A DNA stretch of 64,000 nucleotides from Enterobacterales bacterium (GTDB lineage Bacteria > Pseudomonadota > Gammaproteobacteria > Enterobacterales > Enterobacteriaceae), in assembly GCA_015654925.1 (NCBI GenBank), contig JAATFX010000120.1, positions 1 to 64,000 of the forward strand, in the 5' to 3' direction. Under the pieces are notes generated by a model. It was not told the DNA's origin and searched no databases. It saw only the letters and a program-made list of their open reading frames with translations. Shown piece after piece: positions 26,797 to 35,419 of the stretch (position 1 is its first letter; every line of letters begins with the position of its first letter). The position numbers and the translations under genes were made by a program.

Positions 26797-27825
26797 ATGT
26801 TGAAAAAAATAGCGGTATCGACGCTTCTCATCGGGCTGGCATTCCAGGCCCAGGCAGAATCGCTCACCGTCGTTTCGTTCGGCGGGCAAAATAAAGACGC
26901 GCAGGATAAAGCGTTCTACCAGCCGTTCAAGGCGGCGGGCAAGGGCGTGATCGAGGCGGGGGAGTATAACGGCGAAATGGCCAAAATCCGCGCCATGGTC
27001 GAAACCGGCCAGGTGGGTTGGGACGTGGTGGAAGTCGAGGGGCCGGAACTGCGCCGCGGCTGCGAGGAGGGATTGTTTGAGCCGTTGGATTGGTCGAAGC
27101 TGGGTGATAAAAGCGGTTATGTGACCGGTTCGGCCACCGAGTGCGGCGCCGGTATTTTCCTCTGGTCGACGGTGCTGACCTATGACGCGCAAAAACTCAA
27201 GACCGCGCCCACCAGCTGGGCCGATTTCTGGAATCTGAAGGACTTCCCCGGTAAGCGCGCCCTGCGTAAAAGCGCCAAGTTCACCCTGGAAATCGCCCTG
27301 TTGGCCGACGGCGTAAGGCGCGAGGATGTCTATTCGCAATTGGCGACCCAGGTCGGCGTCGATCGCGCATTCAGAAAACTCGATGAAATCAAACCGCAAA
27401 TCCAATGGTGGGAATCCGGCGCGCAGCCATTGCAATGGCTGGTTTCCGGCGACGTGGTGATGACCTCGGCCTATAACGGACGGGTGGGCGCGGCCGCCAA
27501 AGAAGGGCATGAGTTTAAAATGGTTTGGGATAATAGCCTGTATGACCTTGATAGCTGGGCCATTGTTAAAGGGTCCAAACACAAAGCGCTGGCGGAACAG
27601 TTTATCGCGTTTGCCAATCAGCCTGAAAACCAGAAGGTTTTCGCCGAAAACATTCCTTACGGTCCCACCAATAAGCAGGCTATCGCGCTAATCGATCCGG
27701 CCATCGCCGCCAATCTGCCGACCGCGCCGGAAAACCTGGTTAACGCCCTGCCGGTGGATACGCAGTTCTGGATTGAGCATGGCGAAGATCTCGAACAACG
27801 TTTTAACGCCTGGGCCGCTAAGTAA
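26797..27825 (+). CDS. Polyamine/GABA-type ABC transporter substrate-binding protein
   Basis: The 342-residue protein is a PotD-like periplasmic binding protein. It has a signal peptide (KKIAVSTLLIGLAFQAQA, cleaved near residue 20), then LTVVSFGGQNKDAQ and later WDVVEVEGPEL and TSAYNGRVGAAAKEG. Two permease genes follow in order. Location next to gabTD suggests GABA, putrescine or another amine as ligand; this is inference from context. Confidence 0.9.
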   Translation: MLKKIAVSTLLIGLAFQAQAESLTVVSFGGQNKDAQDKAFYQPFKAAGKGVIEAGEYNGEMAKIRAMVETGQVGWDVVEVEGPELRRGCEEGLFEPLDWSKLGDKSGYVTGSATECGAGIFLWSTVLTYDAQKLKTAPTSWADFWNLKDFPGKRALRKSAKFTLEIALLADGVRREDVYSQLATQVGVDRAFRKLDEIKPQIQWWESGAQPLQWLVSGDVVMTSAYNGRVGAAAKEGHEFKMVWDNSLYDLDSWAIVKGSKHKALAEQFIAFANQPENQKVFAENIPYGPTNKQAIALIDPAIAANLPTAPENLVNALPVDTQFWIEHGEDLEQRFNAWAAK

Positions 27826-27858
27826 GCGGGTCGCGCCATGGCTACCGGAGATGAAGCA

Positions 27859-29136
27859 ATGACACCCATAGACATGATACCGGCCGGCGACATCGCCGTC
27901 GGTGCCCAAGCGAGCACCACGCTTCGCCGGCAGTTGCAGCAGTCGCAGAAGATCTATAAACGCCGCACCTGGCTGCTGGTGGCGCCGCTGCTGCTGTTTA
28001 TCGCCATCAGTTTTGTGGTGCCCATTGCGTCAGTGCTGGTGAAAAGCGTGGCGAATCCCGAAGTCCGCGCGGCCATGCCCGCCGTCACGGCGGCGCTGAT
28101 CCGCTGGGACGGCAACGGCCTGCCGGACGACGCAACGTTCAAGGCATTGGTCGGCGATCTGCGCCAGGCGCGCGCCGGGGGGCAGATCGCCGCCGTGGCC
28201 AAACGCCTGAGCTATGAAAACCCCGCCTATCGCGCTTTGATCATGCATACGCTGCGCGTGGCCGTCGCGGACGACGGCGCGCCGGGCGCCGCCCGCGCGG
28301 CGCTGATCGGCGCTTTGCCGCTATGGGGGGATGTCACCACCTGGCGCTCCCTGCAGCGCGCCTCGCGGCCCTTGACCAGTTATTACCTGCTGGCGGTGTT
28401 TGACCGCAAGGTGGATATCCATACCGAACAAATTACCCCGCTGCCCGCCGAACAGGCGCTGTATGTGGATGTGCTGGCGCGCACGCTGCTGATGGCGGCG
28501 GTGGTCACCTTGTTATGCGTGGCGCTGGGGTATCCCCTGGCCTATTGGCTGGCGAAACAGCCGGCCGGCCGCGCCAATTTACTGATGATCATGGTGCTGC
28601 TGCCGTTCTGGACGTCGCTTATCGTGCGCACCGCCAGCTGGATCGTATTATTGCAGTCCGGCGGATTGATCAACAGCGCGTTATTGCATACCGGGATTAT
28701 CGACCAACCGCTGGTGCTGGTGTTCAACCGCACAGGGGTTTATATCTCGATGACCCATATTCTGCTGCCGTTTATCGTGCTGCCGCTGTACGCGGTGATG
28801 AAAGGCATATCGCCGAATTATATGCGCGCGGCCATTTCCCTGGGCGCGCACCCCTTCGTCGCCTTCTGGCGGATCTATGTCCCGCAGACCTACGCCGGCG
28901 TGGCGGCGGGGGCGCTGCTGGTGTTCATGATGGCCATCGGCTATTACATCACCCCCGCGCTGCTCGGCGGCCCCGGCGATCAGATGCTGAGCTACTTTGT
29001 CGCCTTCTTCACCAATACCACCATGAATTGGGGCATGGCGGCGGCGCTGGGCAGCCAGCTGCTGGTGATTGTGATCTTGCTGTATGTGGTTTATATCCGG
29101 GTGACCCGGACGCAGGCTGAATTAGCCGCCCGTTAA
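27859..29136 (+). CDS. ABC transporter permease 1 (PotB-like) with periplasmic insertion
   Basis: This 425-residue permease is longer than typical PotB (about 285). The extra length is about 150 polar residues between the first transmembrane segment (TWLLVAPLLLFIAISFVVPI) and the core permease domain, as in a subset of proteobacterial polyamine/opine permeases. The EAA loop is AISLGAHPFVAFWRIYVPQTYAG. Start ATG 27859 has GGAG eight bases upstream and is preferred to ATG 27838, which lacks one. It couples to the next permease and to the distant ATPase. Confidence 0.88.
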   Translation: MTPIDMIPAGDIAVGAQASTTLRRQLQQSQKIYKRRTWLLVAPLLLFIAISFVVPIASVLVKSVANPEVRAAMPAVTAALIRWDGNGLPDDATFKALVGDLRQARAGGQIAAVAKRLSYENPAYRALIMHTLRVAVADDGAPGAARAALIGALPLWGDVTTWRSLQRASRPLTSYYLLAVFDRKVDIHTEQITPLPAEQALYVDVLARTLLMAAVVTLLCVALGYPLAYWLAKQPAGRANLLMIMVLLPFWTSLIVRTASWIVLLQSGGLINSALLHTGIIDQPLVLVFNRTGVYISMTHILLPFIVLPLYAVMKGISPNYMRAAISLGAHPFVAFWRIYVPQTYAGVAAGALLVFMMAIGYYITPALLGGPGDQMLSYFVAFFTNTTMNWGMAAALGSQLLVIVILLYVVYIRVTRTQAELAAR

Positions 29137-29176
29137 GTCCCAATCCAGATCCGCACAGTATATCCGGGAGAGAAAG

Positions 29177-29998
29177 ATGATAAGACAACAAGGTATGACG
29201 GTAATGCGCCTGTGGCACGGCCTGTTTAATTTTTACGGCGCGGCGATGCTGCTGTTTTTGGTGGTGCCCGTACTGATTATCGTACCGCTGTCATTTAACG
29301 CCGGTTCGTTTCTCAGCTACCCCCTGAACGGTTTTTCCCTGCGCTGGTATCAGGCTTTTTTCCATTCCAGGGAGTGGCTCACCGCGCTGGGCAATAGCTT
29401 GCTGATTGCGCCCCTGGCCACGCTGCTGGCGACGGCGCTGGGGGTGCTGGCCTCCGTGGGGCTGGTGCGCGGCGAGTTTCGCGGCAAGACCCTGGTGATG
29501 GCGATTATCGTTTCGCCGATGATTGCGCCGGTGGTGATTGTCGCGGTGGGCATGTTCTTCTTTTTCGCCCGCCTGTCGCTGCTCAACACCTATTTGGGAT
29601 TGGTGCTGGCGCACGCCATGCTGGGGGTGCCGTTTGTGGTGATCACCGTGACCGCGGTATTAAAAAACTACGACCGCAATCTGTCGCGCGCCGCCGCCAG
29701 CCTCGGGGCGTCGCCCTGGCTGGCGTTTGCCAAAGTCACTTTGCCGCTGATCGCCCCCGGGGTTTTTTCCGGGGCGCTGTTCGCTTTTGCCGCCTCTTTT
29801 GATGAAGTGGTGGTGACCCTGTTTCTGGCCAGTCCCTCGCAGCGCACGTTGCCGATTCAAATGTTCGCCGGCATCCGCGAAAACCTGGACCCGACCATCG
29901 CCGCCGCCGCGTCGCTGATGGTCGGCGCCTCGCTGATATTACTGCTGGTGATGGAATTGCTGCGCCGGCGCAGCGCGCATATCCGCGGCACCAGTTGA
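29177..29998 (+). CDS. ABC transporter permease 2 (PotC-like)
   Basis: The 273-residue inner-membrane protein has about six transmembrane helices and the EAA loop AAASLGASPWLAFAKVTLPLIAPG near residue 175. It follows permease 1 by 40 bp with GGGAG before the ATG. With the binding protein and permease 1 it forms the channel; the ATPase must be supplied by another locus, most likely the PotA-like gene at 20.6-21.7 kb. Confidence 0.9.
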   Translation: MIRQQGMTVMRLWHGLFNFYGAAMLLFLVVPVLIIVPLSFNAGSFLSYPLNGFSLRWYQAFFHSREWLTALGNSLLIAPLATLLATALGVLASVGLVRGEFRGKTLVMAIIVSPMIAPVVIVAVGMFFFFARLSLLNTYLGLVLAHAMLGVPFVVITVTAVLKNYDRNLSRAAASLGASPWLAFAKVTLPLIAPGVFSGALFAFAASFDEVVVTLFLASPSQRTLPIQMFAGIRENLDPTIAAAASLMVGASLILLLVMELLRRRSAHIRGTS

Positions 29999-30113
29999 AG
30001 CCCGCGTTGAACTCCAGGCTTAACCCCGCGGTGCGGATAGCAAAAAAACTGGTGCCCAGCCGTTTTTTTAGCGTACATTTTGCAGCATCACGGATCACAG
30101 GGGGGTGAACGTC

Positions 30114-30845
30114 ATGGTTGAGAAAACATTATTGCTGACCGGCGCCAGCCGCGGTATCGGTCATGCCACGGTCAAGCATTTCCATGCGGCCGGCTGGCGC
30201 ATTTTTACCGCTTCGCGCCAGAGTTGGGTGGAAGAATGCCCCTGGGCGGAAAAAATGCTGAATCATATTCACCTGGATTTGGAGGATATCGCCGCGGTTG
30301 AAGCCGCCCTGCCGCTGATCAAGGCAAAGCTGGGGGGACGCCTCGACGCCCTGGTGAATAACGCCGGTATTTCCCCCAAGGCCGACGACGGCGGCCGGCT
30401 GGGAGTGCGCGAAACCGGCTATGACACCTGGATCAGGGTCTTTAACGTCAACCTGTTTTCCACCGCCTTGCTGGCCACCGGCCTGTTCGAGGAACTTAAC
30501 GCGGCGCAGGGCAGCATTATCAACGTCACGTCCATTGCCGGCACCCGGGTGCATCCATTCGCCGGCGTAGCGTACGCCACCTCGAAAGCGGCGCTATCCG
30601 CCCTGACCCGGGAAATGGCCTACGATTTCGGCCGCCACGGCATCCGGGTCAACGCCATCGCGCCGGGTGAAATCGATACCGCCATTTTATCCCCCGGCAC
30701 GCAGGATCTCATCGAACGGCAGGTGCCCATGCAGCGTCTCGGCAAGCCGGAAGAAGTGGCGTCGTTGATTTATTTCCTGTGCACCAGCGGCGCCGCGTAT
30801 GTCAACGGCGCGGAAATTCCGGTAAACGGCGGGCAGCACGTCTGA
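30114..30845 (+). CDS. SDR family oxidoreductase
   Basis: The 243-residue protein is a classical short-chain dehydrogenase: cofactor TGASRGIGHATVKHF, NNAGISP, the catalytic YATSKAA tetrad segment and IRVNAIAPGEIDTAI. It follows the transporter after a 115-bp gap and precedes a convergent GntR regulator. Start ATG 30114 has AGGGGGG eight bases upstream. Substrate unknown; it may act on a product of the transported compound. Confidence 0.85.
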   Translation: MVEKTLLLTGASRGIGHATVKHFHAAGWRIFTASRQSWVEECPWAEKMLNHIHLDLEDIAAVEAALPLIKAKLGGRLDALVNNAGISPKADDGGRLGVRETGYDTWIRVFNVNLFSTALLATGLFEELNAAQGSIINVTSIAGTRVHPFAGVAYATSKAALSALTREMAYDFGRHGIRVNAIAPGEIDTAILSPGTQDLIERQVPMQRLGKPEEVASLIYFLCTSGAAYVNGAEIPVNGGQHV

Positions 30846-30851
30846 GGCCGC

Positions 30852-31526
30852 TCACCGCCCTGGCTGATTCAACGCGGTATATTCCAGTAGGATTTGGTGG
30901 CTGTCCATGATATCGAGGCGAATGGCTTCGGCGGCGGCTTCGCCGTCATTGCGGCGTAGCGCGGCCAGCAATGCCTGGTGATGGCCGATGGTCATCTGCT
31001 GGGTCAATTGGGTGTAGGCCTGGGCGATCAGCGGCCCGATGCGCATCCATAGCCGGTCGATAAAGCTGCTTAATACCGGCATGCCGGCGCTGTGCGCCAC
31101 CTGCAAATGAAACTCGCTGTTAAGCCGCAGCGCCGCCACCAAGTCTTCTTCGGTAATGGCGCGGATATTGCGCCGGATATTTACGGTCAAGAGCTGCAGG
31201 GCTGCCGGGGTAATCAGCTGCGCCGCCCGCTGGGCGCCGATGCCTTCCAGTTCCAGGCGCAGGGTGCGGATTTCCAGATATTGCTCGCGGTTGAGCGAGG
31301 GGACGCGGATATCCTTCGGGGTGCGCATTTCCAGCGCTTGCTCTTTGGCCAATTGCAATACGGCATCCCTGACCGGCGTGACGCTGGTGCCGACCTGGGC
31401 GGCCAGCTCGCGAATGCGCAGGCGATCGTTGGGTTTGAGCTGTCCGGTGATTAACGCCTGGCGCAAATTGGCATACACGCTGGAACCGAGAAAAGAGTGC
31501 TCGATAGGATCTGGTTGGTAACTCAC
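30852..31526 (-). CDS. FCD-domain GntR transcriptional regulator
   Basis: The 224-residue protein has an N-terminal winged helix (VYANLRQALITGQL, LRIRELAAQVGTSVTPVRDAVLQL) and a helical FCD ligand domain with metal-binding histidines (EFHLQVAHSAG and MTIGHHQALLAAL). FadR-type regulators bind short palindromes and usually respond to small carboxylates. It is convergent with the SDR gene (6-bp gap) and is the best candidate to bind the palindrome at the transporter promoter. Confidence 0.88.
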   Translation of the reverse strand: MSYQPDPIEHSFLGSSVYANLRQALITGQLKPNDRLRIRELAAQVGTSVTPVRDAVLQLAKEQALEMRTPKDIRVPSLNREQYLEIRTLRLELEGIGAQRAAQLITPAALQLLTVNIRRNIRAITEEDLVAALRLNSEFHLQVAHSAGMPVLSSFIDRLWMRIGPLIAQAYTQLTQQMTIGHHQALLAALRRNDGEAAAEAIRLDIMDSHQILLEYTALNQPGR

Positions 31527-31736
31527 CGGCTCACCCGCCTAAATGGCCGCCAGGGCGGCAAAGCAAATATACTGCATCAAATATACAACATGATACGTCA
31601 AATGCCCATGCGCGCCGCCGGCGCTTATGTCTATTTTCATCCTGCCAGAACAAGTGTTATTCCATTTGATGGGTAACCACGGCAGGGAAAAAAGCTTAAG
31701 CTTGCCGATAATCACCCCGTAGCCAGGAGTTAACCT

Positions 31737-32753
31737 ATGAAAGCCATCGCTTATACCCAACATGGATTACCCATTGAAGATCCGCGGTCGCTGTTTGATC
31801 TCGACCTGCCCGAACCGACCCCCGGTCCCCGTGATTTATTAGTGGCGGTCAAGGCGATTTCCATCAATCCCGTCGATACCAAAGTCCGCGCCCGCGCCGA
31901 GGCAGCCGAGCCCAAAGTGCTGGGTTGGGACGTGGCCGGGGAGGTGGTGGCGGTAGGCGCGGCGGTAACGCTGTTCAAACCGGGCGATGCGGTGTTTTAC
32001 GCCGGGTCCATTACCCGTCCCGGCTGCTATAGCGAATTGCACGTGGTGGATGAACGGATCGTCGGCCATAAACCTGCGTCGCTGGATTTCGCCCATGCGG
32101 CCGCGCTGCCGCTGACCTCCATCACCGCCTGGGAATTGCTGTTCGATCGCCTGGGCGTGCCGGAAAACGGCGGCGAAGGGGGGGGATTGCTGATTGTCGG
32201 CGCCGGCGGCGGGGTGGGCTCCATTCTCACGCAGTTGGCGCGCCAATTAACCCACCTGACGGTGATCGGCACCGCTTCGCGTCCCGAAACGCAGCAGTGG
32301 GTCGCCGATCTGGGGGCGCACCATGTGATTGATCACAGCCGTCCTTTCGCCGCGCAGCTAAGCGATTTGGGCATCAGCGAGGTGACCCATGTCGCCAGCC
32401 TGACCCATACCGATAGCTATTATACGCAGTTGGTGGACATACTGGCGCCGCAGGGGCATCTGGGCCTGATTGACGATCCGGCCTCCCTGGACGCGCTGCC
32501 GTTGAAAGCCAAATCCCTGGCCCTGCATTGGGAATTAATGTTCACCCGTTCCAAATACGAAACCGCGGATATGATAAACCAGCATTTATCGTTGGAACGC
32601 GTAGCGGCATTAATCGATCAAGGCGTGCTTAAAACCACGCTGGGCCAGCATTTCGGCCAGATCACCGCGGCCAATATCCGCCGCGCCCACGCGTTGATCG
32701 AAAGCGGGAAATCGCTGGGTAAAGTGGTGCTTGAAGGATTCCCCGCGCAGTAA
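31737..32753 (+). CDS. Zinc-type alcohol dehydrogenase-like / quinone reductase (MDR family)
   Basis: The 338-residue protein is a medium-chain dehydrogenase/reductase: VKAISINPVDTKVR, GWDVAGEVVAVG, the Rossmann motif IVGAGGGVGSILTQLA and a C-terminal SGKSLGKVVLEG. The cysteine/histidine catalytic-zinc ligands are absent, so a zinc-independent NADPH quinone-reductase activity is likely. It is preceded by a 210-bp gap shared with the divergent GntR gene and followed by an intrinsic terminator. Confidence 0.87.
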   Translation: MKAIAYTQHGLPIEDPRSLFDLDLPEPTPGPRDLLVAVKAISINPVDTKVRARAEAAEPKVLGWDVAGEVVAVGAAVTLFKPGDAVFYAGSITRPGCYSELHVVDERIVGHKPASLDFAHAAALPLTSITAWELLFDRLGVPENGGEGGGLLIVGAGGGVGSILTQLARQLTHLTVIGTASRPETQQWVADLGAHHVIDHSRPFAAQLSDLGISEVTHVASLTHTDSYYTQLVDILAPQGHLGLIDDPASLDALPLKAKSLALHWELMFTRSKYETADMINQHLSLERVAALIDQGVLKTTLGQHFGQITAANIRRAHALIESGKSLGKVVLEGFPAQ

Positions 32754-32771
32754 AATAATGAAATTAGTGAG

Positions 32772-32799
32772 AGCCGTCAAAGACAACGGCGGCTTTTTT
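32772..32799 (+). terminator. Rho-independent terminator after the MDR gene
   Basis: AGCCGTC-AAAGACAAC-GGCGGCT (one G-T pair) is followed directly by TTTTTT, 19 bp after the stop codon. Confidence 0.85.
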
Positions 32800-32869
32800 C
32801 GGTAGTTTAGCGGCATTCTGCCCGGGGTGCGTTCCGCGTCCCCTGGGAGCTAATCCAGAGCCGCTGTAT

Positions 32870-34561
32870 ATGCACGAATTTAATTTGGTTTTGCTGCTGC
32901 TTCAGCAGATGTGCGTCTATTTGGTTATTGCCTACCTGCTGAGTAAAACGCCTCTTTTTATTCCCCTGATGCAAGTCACCGTCCGGTTGCCCCACAAGCT
33001 GCTGTGCTATGTCATGTTTTCCATGTTCTGTATCATGGGCACCTACTTCGGTTTGCATATCCAGGATTCCATCGCCAATACCCGCGCGATCGGCGCGGTG
33101 CTGGGCGGGCTGCTCGGCGGTCCGGTGGTGGGGGTGCTGGTGGGGTTGACCGGCGGGATACACCGCTACTCCCTCGGCGGCATGACCGCCGTGAGCTGCA
33201 TGATTTCCACCGTGGTGGAAGGGCTGCTGGGCGGGCTGGCGCACCGGCTGTTAATCAGGCGCGGGCGCATCGATCGGTTATTCAACCCCTTTACCGCCGC
33301 GGGCGTGACGCTGGTGGCGGAAATCGTGCAGATGGCGATTATCCTGTCGGTGGCCCGCCCCTACGACGAGGCGCTGCGGCTGGTAAAAAATATCGCCTTG
33401 CCGATGATTGTCACCAACAGCGTCGGCGCGGCGATGTTTACCCGCATCCTGCTGGACCGCCGGGCGATGTTCGAGAAATATACCTCGGCGTTTTCCGCCC
33501 GGGCGCTGAAAATAGCCGTATGTACCGAAGGTTTCCTGCGCCAGGGTTTTAACCAGGAAAACAGTATGAAGGTGGCCGAGGTTATTTATCAGGAACTGGA
33601 TATCGGCGCGGTGGCCATTACCGATCGGGACAAGCTGCTGGCCTTTATCGGCATTGGCGACGATCACCATTTGCCGGGCACGCCCATTTCGTCATCCCAT
33701 TCGCGCCGGGCCATCGATAATAACGAGGTGGTCTACGCCGACGGCAATGAAACGCCTTATCAATGCTCGTTGCAGCGCAACTGCAAGCTGGGATCGACCC
33801 TGGTGATACCGCTGCGCGGCGAAAACGACAAAGTGATCGGCACCATTAAACTCTACGAGGCCAAAAACCGGCTGTTCGGCTCGATCAACCGCACATTGGG
33901 CGAAGGGATTGCCAGCCTGTTATCGGCCCAAATCCTGGCCGGGCAATATGAACGCCACAAGCTGTTGCTGACCCAGTCGGAAATCAAATTACTGCACGCC
34001 CAGGTCAATCCCCACTTTTTATTCAACGCGCTTAATACGCTGGTGGCGGTGATTCGCCGCGACAGCGACCAGGCCAGCGAGCTGGTGCAAAATCTGTCGA
34101 CTTTTTTCCGTAAAAATCTCAAGCGGTCGGCGGAAGTGGTGACGCTGGCCGATGAAATCGAGCATGTTAACGCCTATTTGCAAATTGAAAAAGCCCGTTT
34201 CCAGGATCGGCTGCAAATCCGCTTTGATCTGCCGTCCGAGCTGCTGGGCATGCATTTGCCGGCGTTTTCGCTCCAGCCCCTGGTGGAAAACGCCATTAAG
34301 CACGGCACGTCCCAGTTGCTCGGCCAGGGGATTATCACCGTGCGCGCACAGCGCCGCGACGAACGCTTATTGCTGAGTATCGAGGATAACGCCGGGCTAT
34401 ACCATTTTATCGCCGGTAATACCGGGCTGGGGATGAACCTGGTGGATAAACGTATCCGGGTCCGTTATGGCGATACCTTCGGCGTCAGCGTCGAGTTTCA
34501 GCCCGAGCTGTTTACCCGCATCACCCTGAGCCTGCCCCTGGAGGAAATGGCGGTATGCTAA
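32870..34561 (+). CDS. btsS: BtsS (YehU) histidine kinase, pyruvate sensor
   Basis: The 563-residue protein is a LytS/YehU-type sensor kinase very close to E. coli BtsS. The N-terminal 5TM_5TMR_LYT domain (about 1-200; [22 protein letters not shown]) binds extracellular pyruvate in E. coli. A GAF domain follows (about 215-360), then the kinase with phospho-acceptor [15 protein letters not shown] (His near 375) and ATP-binding [12 protein letters not shown] and [10 protein letters not shown]. It overlaps btsR by seven bases. Known targets in E. coli include the pyruvate transporter btsT, which is not in this window. Confidence 0.95.
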   Translation: MHEFNLVLLLLQQMCVYLVIAYLLSKTPLFIPLMQVTVRLPHKLLCYVMFSMFCIMGTYFGLHIQDSIANTRAIGAVLGGLLGGPVVGVLVGLTGGIHRYSLGGMTAVSCMISTVVEGLLGGLAHRLLIRRGRIDRLFNPFTAAGVTLVAEIVQMAIILSVARPYDEALRLVKNIALPMIVTNSVGAAMFTRILLDRRAMFEKYTSAFSARALKIAVCTEGFLRQGFNQENSMKVAEVIYQELDIGAVAITDRDKLLAFIGIGDDHHLPGTPISSSHSRRAIDNNEVVYADGNETPYQCSLQRNCKLGSTLVIPLRGENDKVIGTIKLYEAKNRLFGSINRTLGEGIASLLSAQILAGQYERHKLLLTQSEIKLLHAQVNPHFLFNALNTLVAVIRRDSDQASELVQNLSTFFRKNLKRSAEVVTLADEIEHVNAYLQIEKARFQDRLQIRFDLPSELLGMHLPAFSLQPLVENAIKHGTSQLLGQGIITVRAQRRDERLLLSIEDNAGLYHFIAGNTGLGMNLVDKRIRVRYGDTFGVSVEFQPELFTRITLSLPLEEMAVC

Positions 34562-35280
34562 CCGTGTTAATCGTGGATGACGAGCCGCTGGCCCGTGAAA
34601 ACCTGCGCTGCCTGCTCCAGCAGGACCCGCACATCAATATCATCGGCGAATGCGCCAATGCGCTGGAAGCCATCGGCGCGGTGCACCGCCTGCACCCCGA
34701 CGTGATTTTTCTCGATATCCAGATGCCGCGCATCAGCGGGCTGGAAATGGTCGGTATGATCGATCCGGCCTGCATGCCTTATATCGTTTTTCTCACCGCC
34801 TATGACGAGTATGCGATTATGGCTTTCGAGGAACGCGCATTCGATTATCTGCTTAAACCCATCGAGTCCCGGCGCCTGGCCAAAACCCTCAGCCGCCTGC
34901 ACGAAGAACGCCCGGAACAGGATATCGCCACGCTGGCGGGGCAAGAGGACGGCCTGAACTATATTCCCTGCACCGGCCACAGCCGGATTTATTTACTGAA
35001 AACCGACGAAGTGCTGTTTGCCAATTCGCGCCTGAGCGGCGTGTATGTCACCGGCGTCGAGGGCGTGGAGTGTTTTACCGAACTGACGCTGAAAACCCTG
35101 GAAAGCCGTACTTCGCTGGTGCGCTGCCACCGGCAATTCCTGGTGAATATGGCCCATTTGCGCGAAATCCGCCTGGAAGAGTCCGGCCAGGCGGAAATTG
35201 TGCTTAATAACGGCCAGTCGGTGCCGGTCAGCCGTCGTTATCTCAAGTCGCTCAAGCAAACGCTCGGCCTGAAAGGATAA
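34555..35280 (+). CDS. btsR: BtsR (YehT) response regulator, LytTR family
   Basis: The 241-residue protein pairs a receiver domain ([14 protein letters not shown], phospho-acceptor aspartate in VIFLDIQMP near residue 54, K in LLKPIES) with a C-terminal LytTR DNA-binding domain (about 135-241; [36 protein letters not shown]). The coupled btsS is its kinase. Confidence 0.95.
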   Translation: MLTVLIVDDEPLARENLRCLLQQDPHINIIGECANALEAIGAVHRLHPDVIFLDIQMPRISGLEMVGMIDPACMPYIVFLTAYDEYAIMAFEERAFDYLLKPIESRRLAKTLSRLHEERPEQDIATLAGQEDGLNYIPCTGHSRIYLLKTDEVLFANSRLSGVYVTGVEGVECFTELTLKTLESRTSLVRCHRQFLVNMAHLREIRLEESGQAEIVLNNGQSVPVSRRYLKSLKQTLGLKG

Positions 35281-35370
35281 ACACCGCCCGCGGCGCATCA
35301 AGGATGTGACCCAGATCTTCTCTAGATATTCAGGCGCTTGCATTTTAGCCGCCGATCGGGAATCTAGCGG

Positions 35371-35398
35371 TAGTGTCTAACGCGACAGTCTAGTGTCT
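35371..35398. promoter_or_regulatory. Direct repeats TAGTGTCT upstream of the LevR-type regulator
   Basis: TAGTGTCT occurs at 35371-35378 and 35391-35398, exactly 20 bp apart, with a TGTC-N6-GACA dyad (35374-35387) across the first copy. Related repeats with identical 20-bp spacing precede the operon promoter at 38.1 kb. Probable binding sites of the regulator encoded next, implying autoregulation. Confidence 0.6.
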
Positions 35399-35419
35399 GG
35401 TGTCGAAAGGGTAAGCCTA

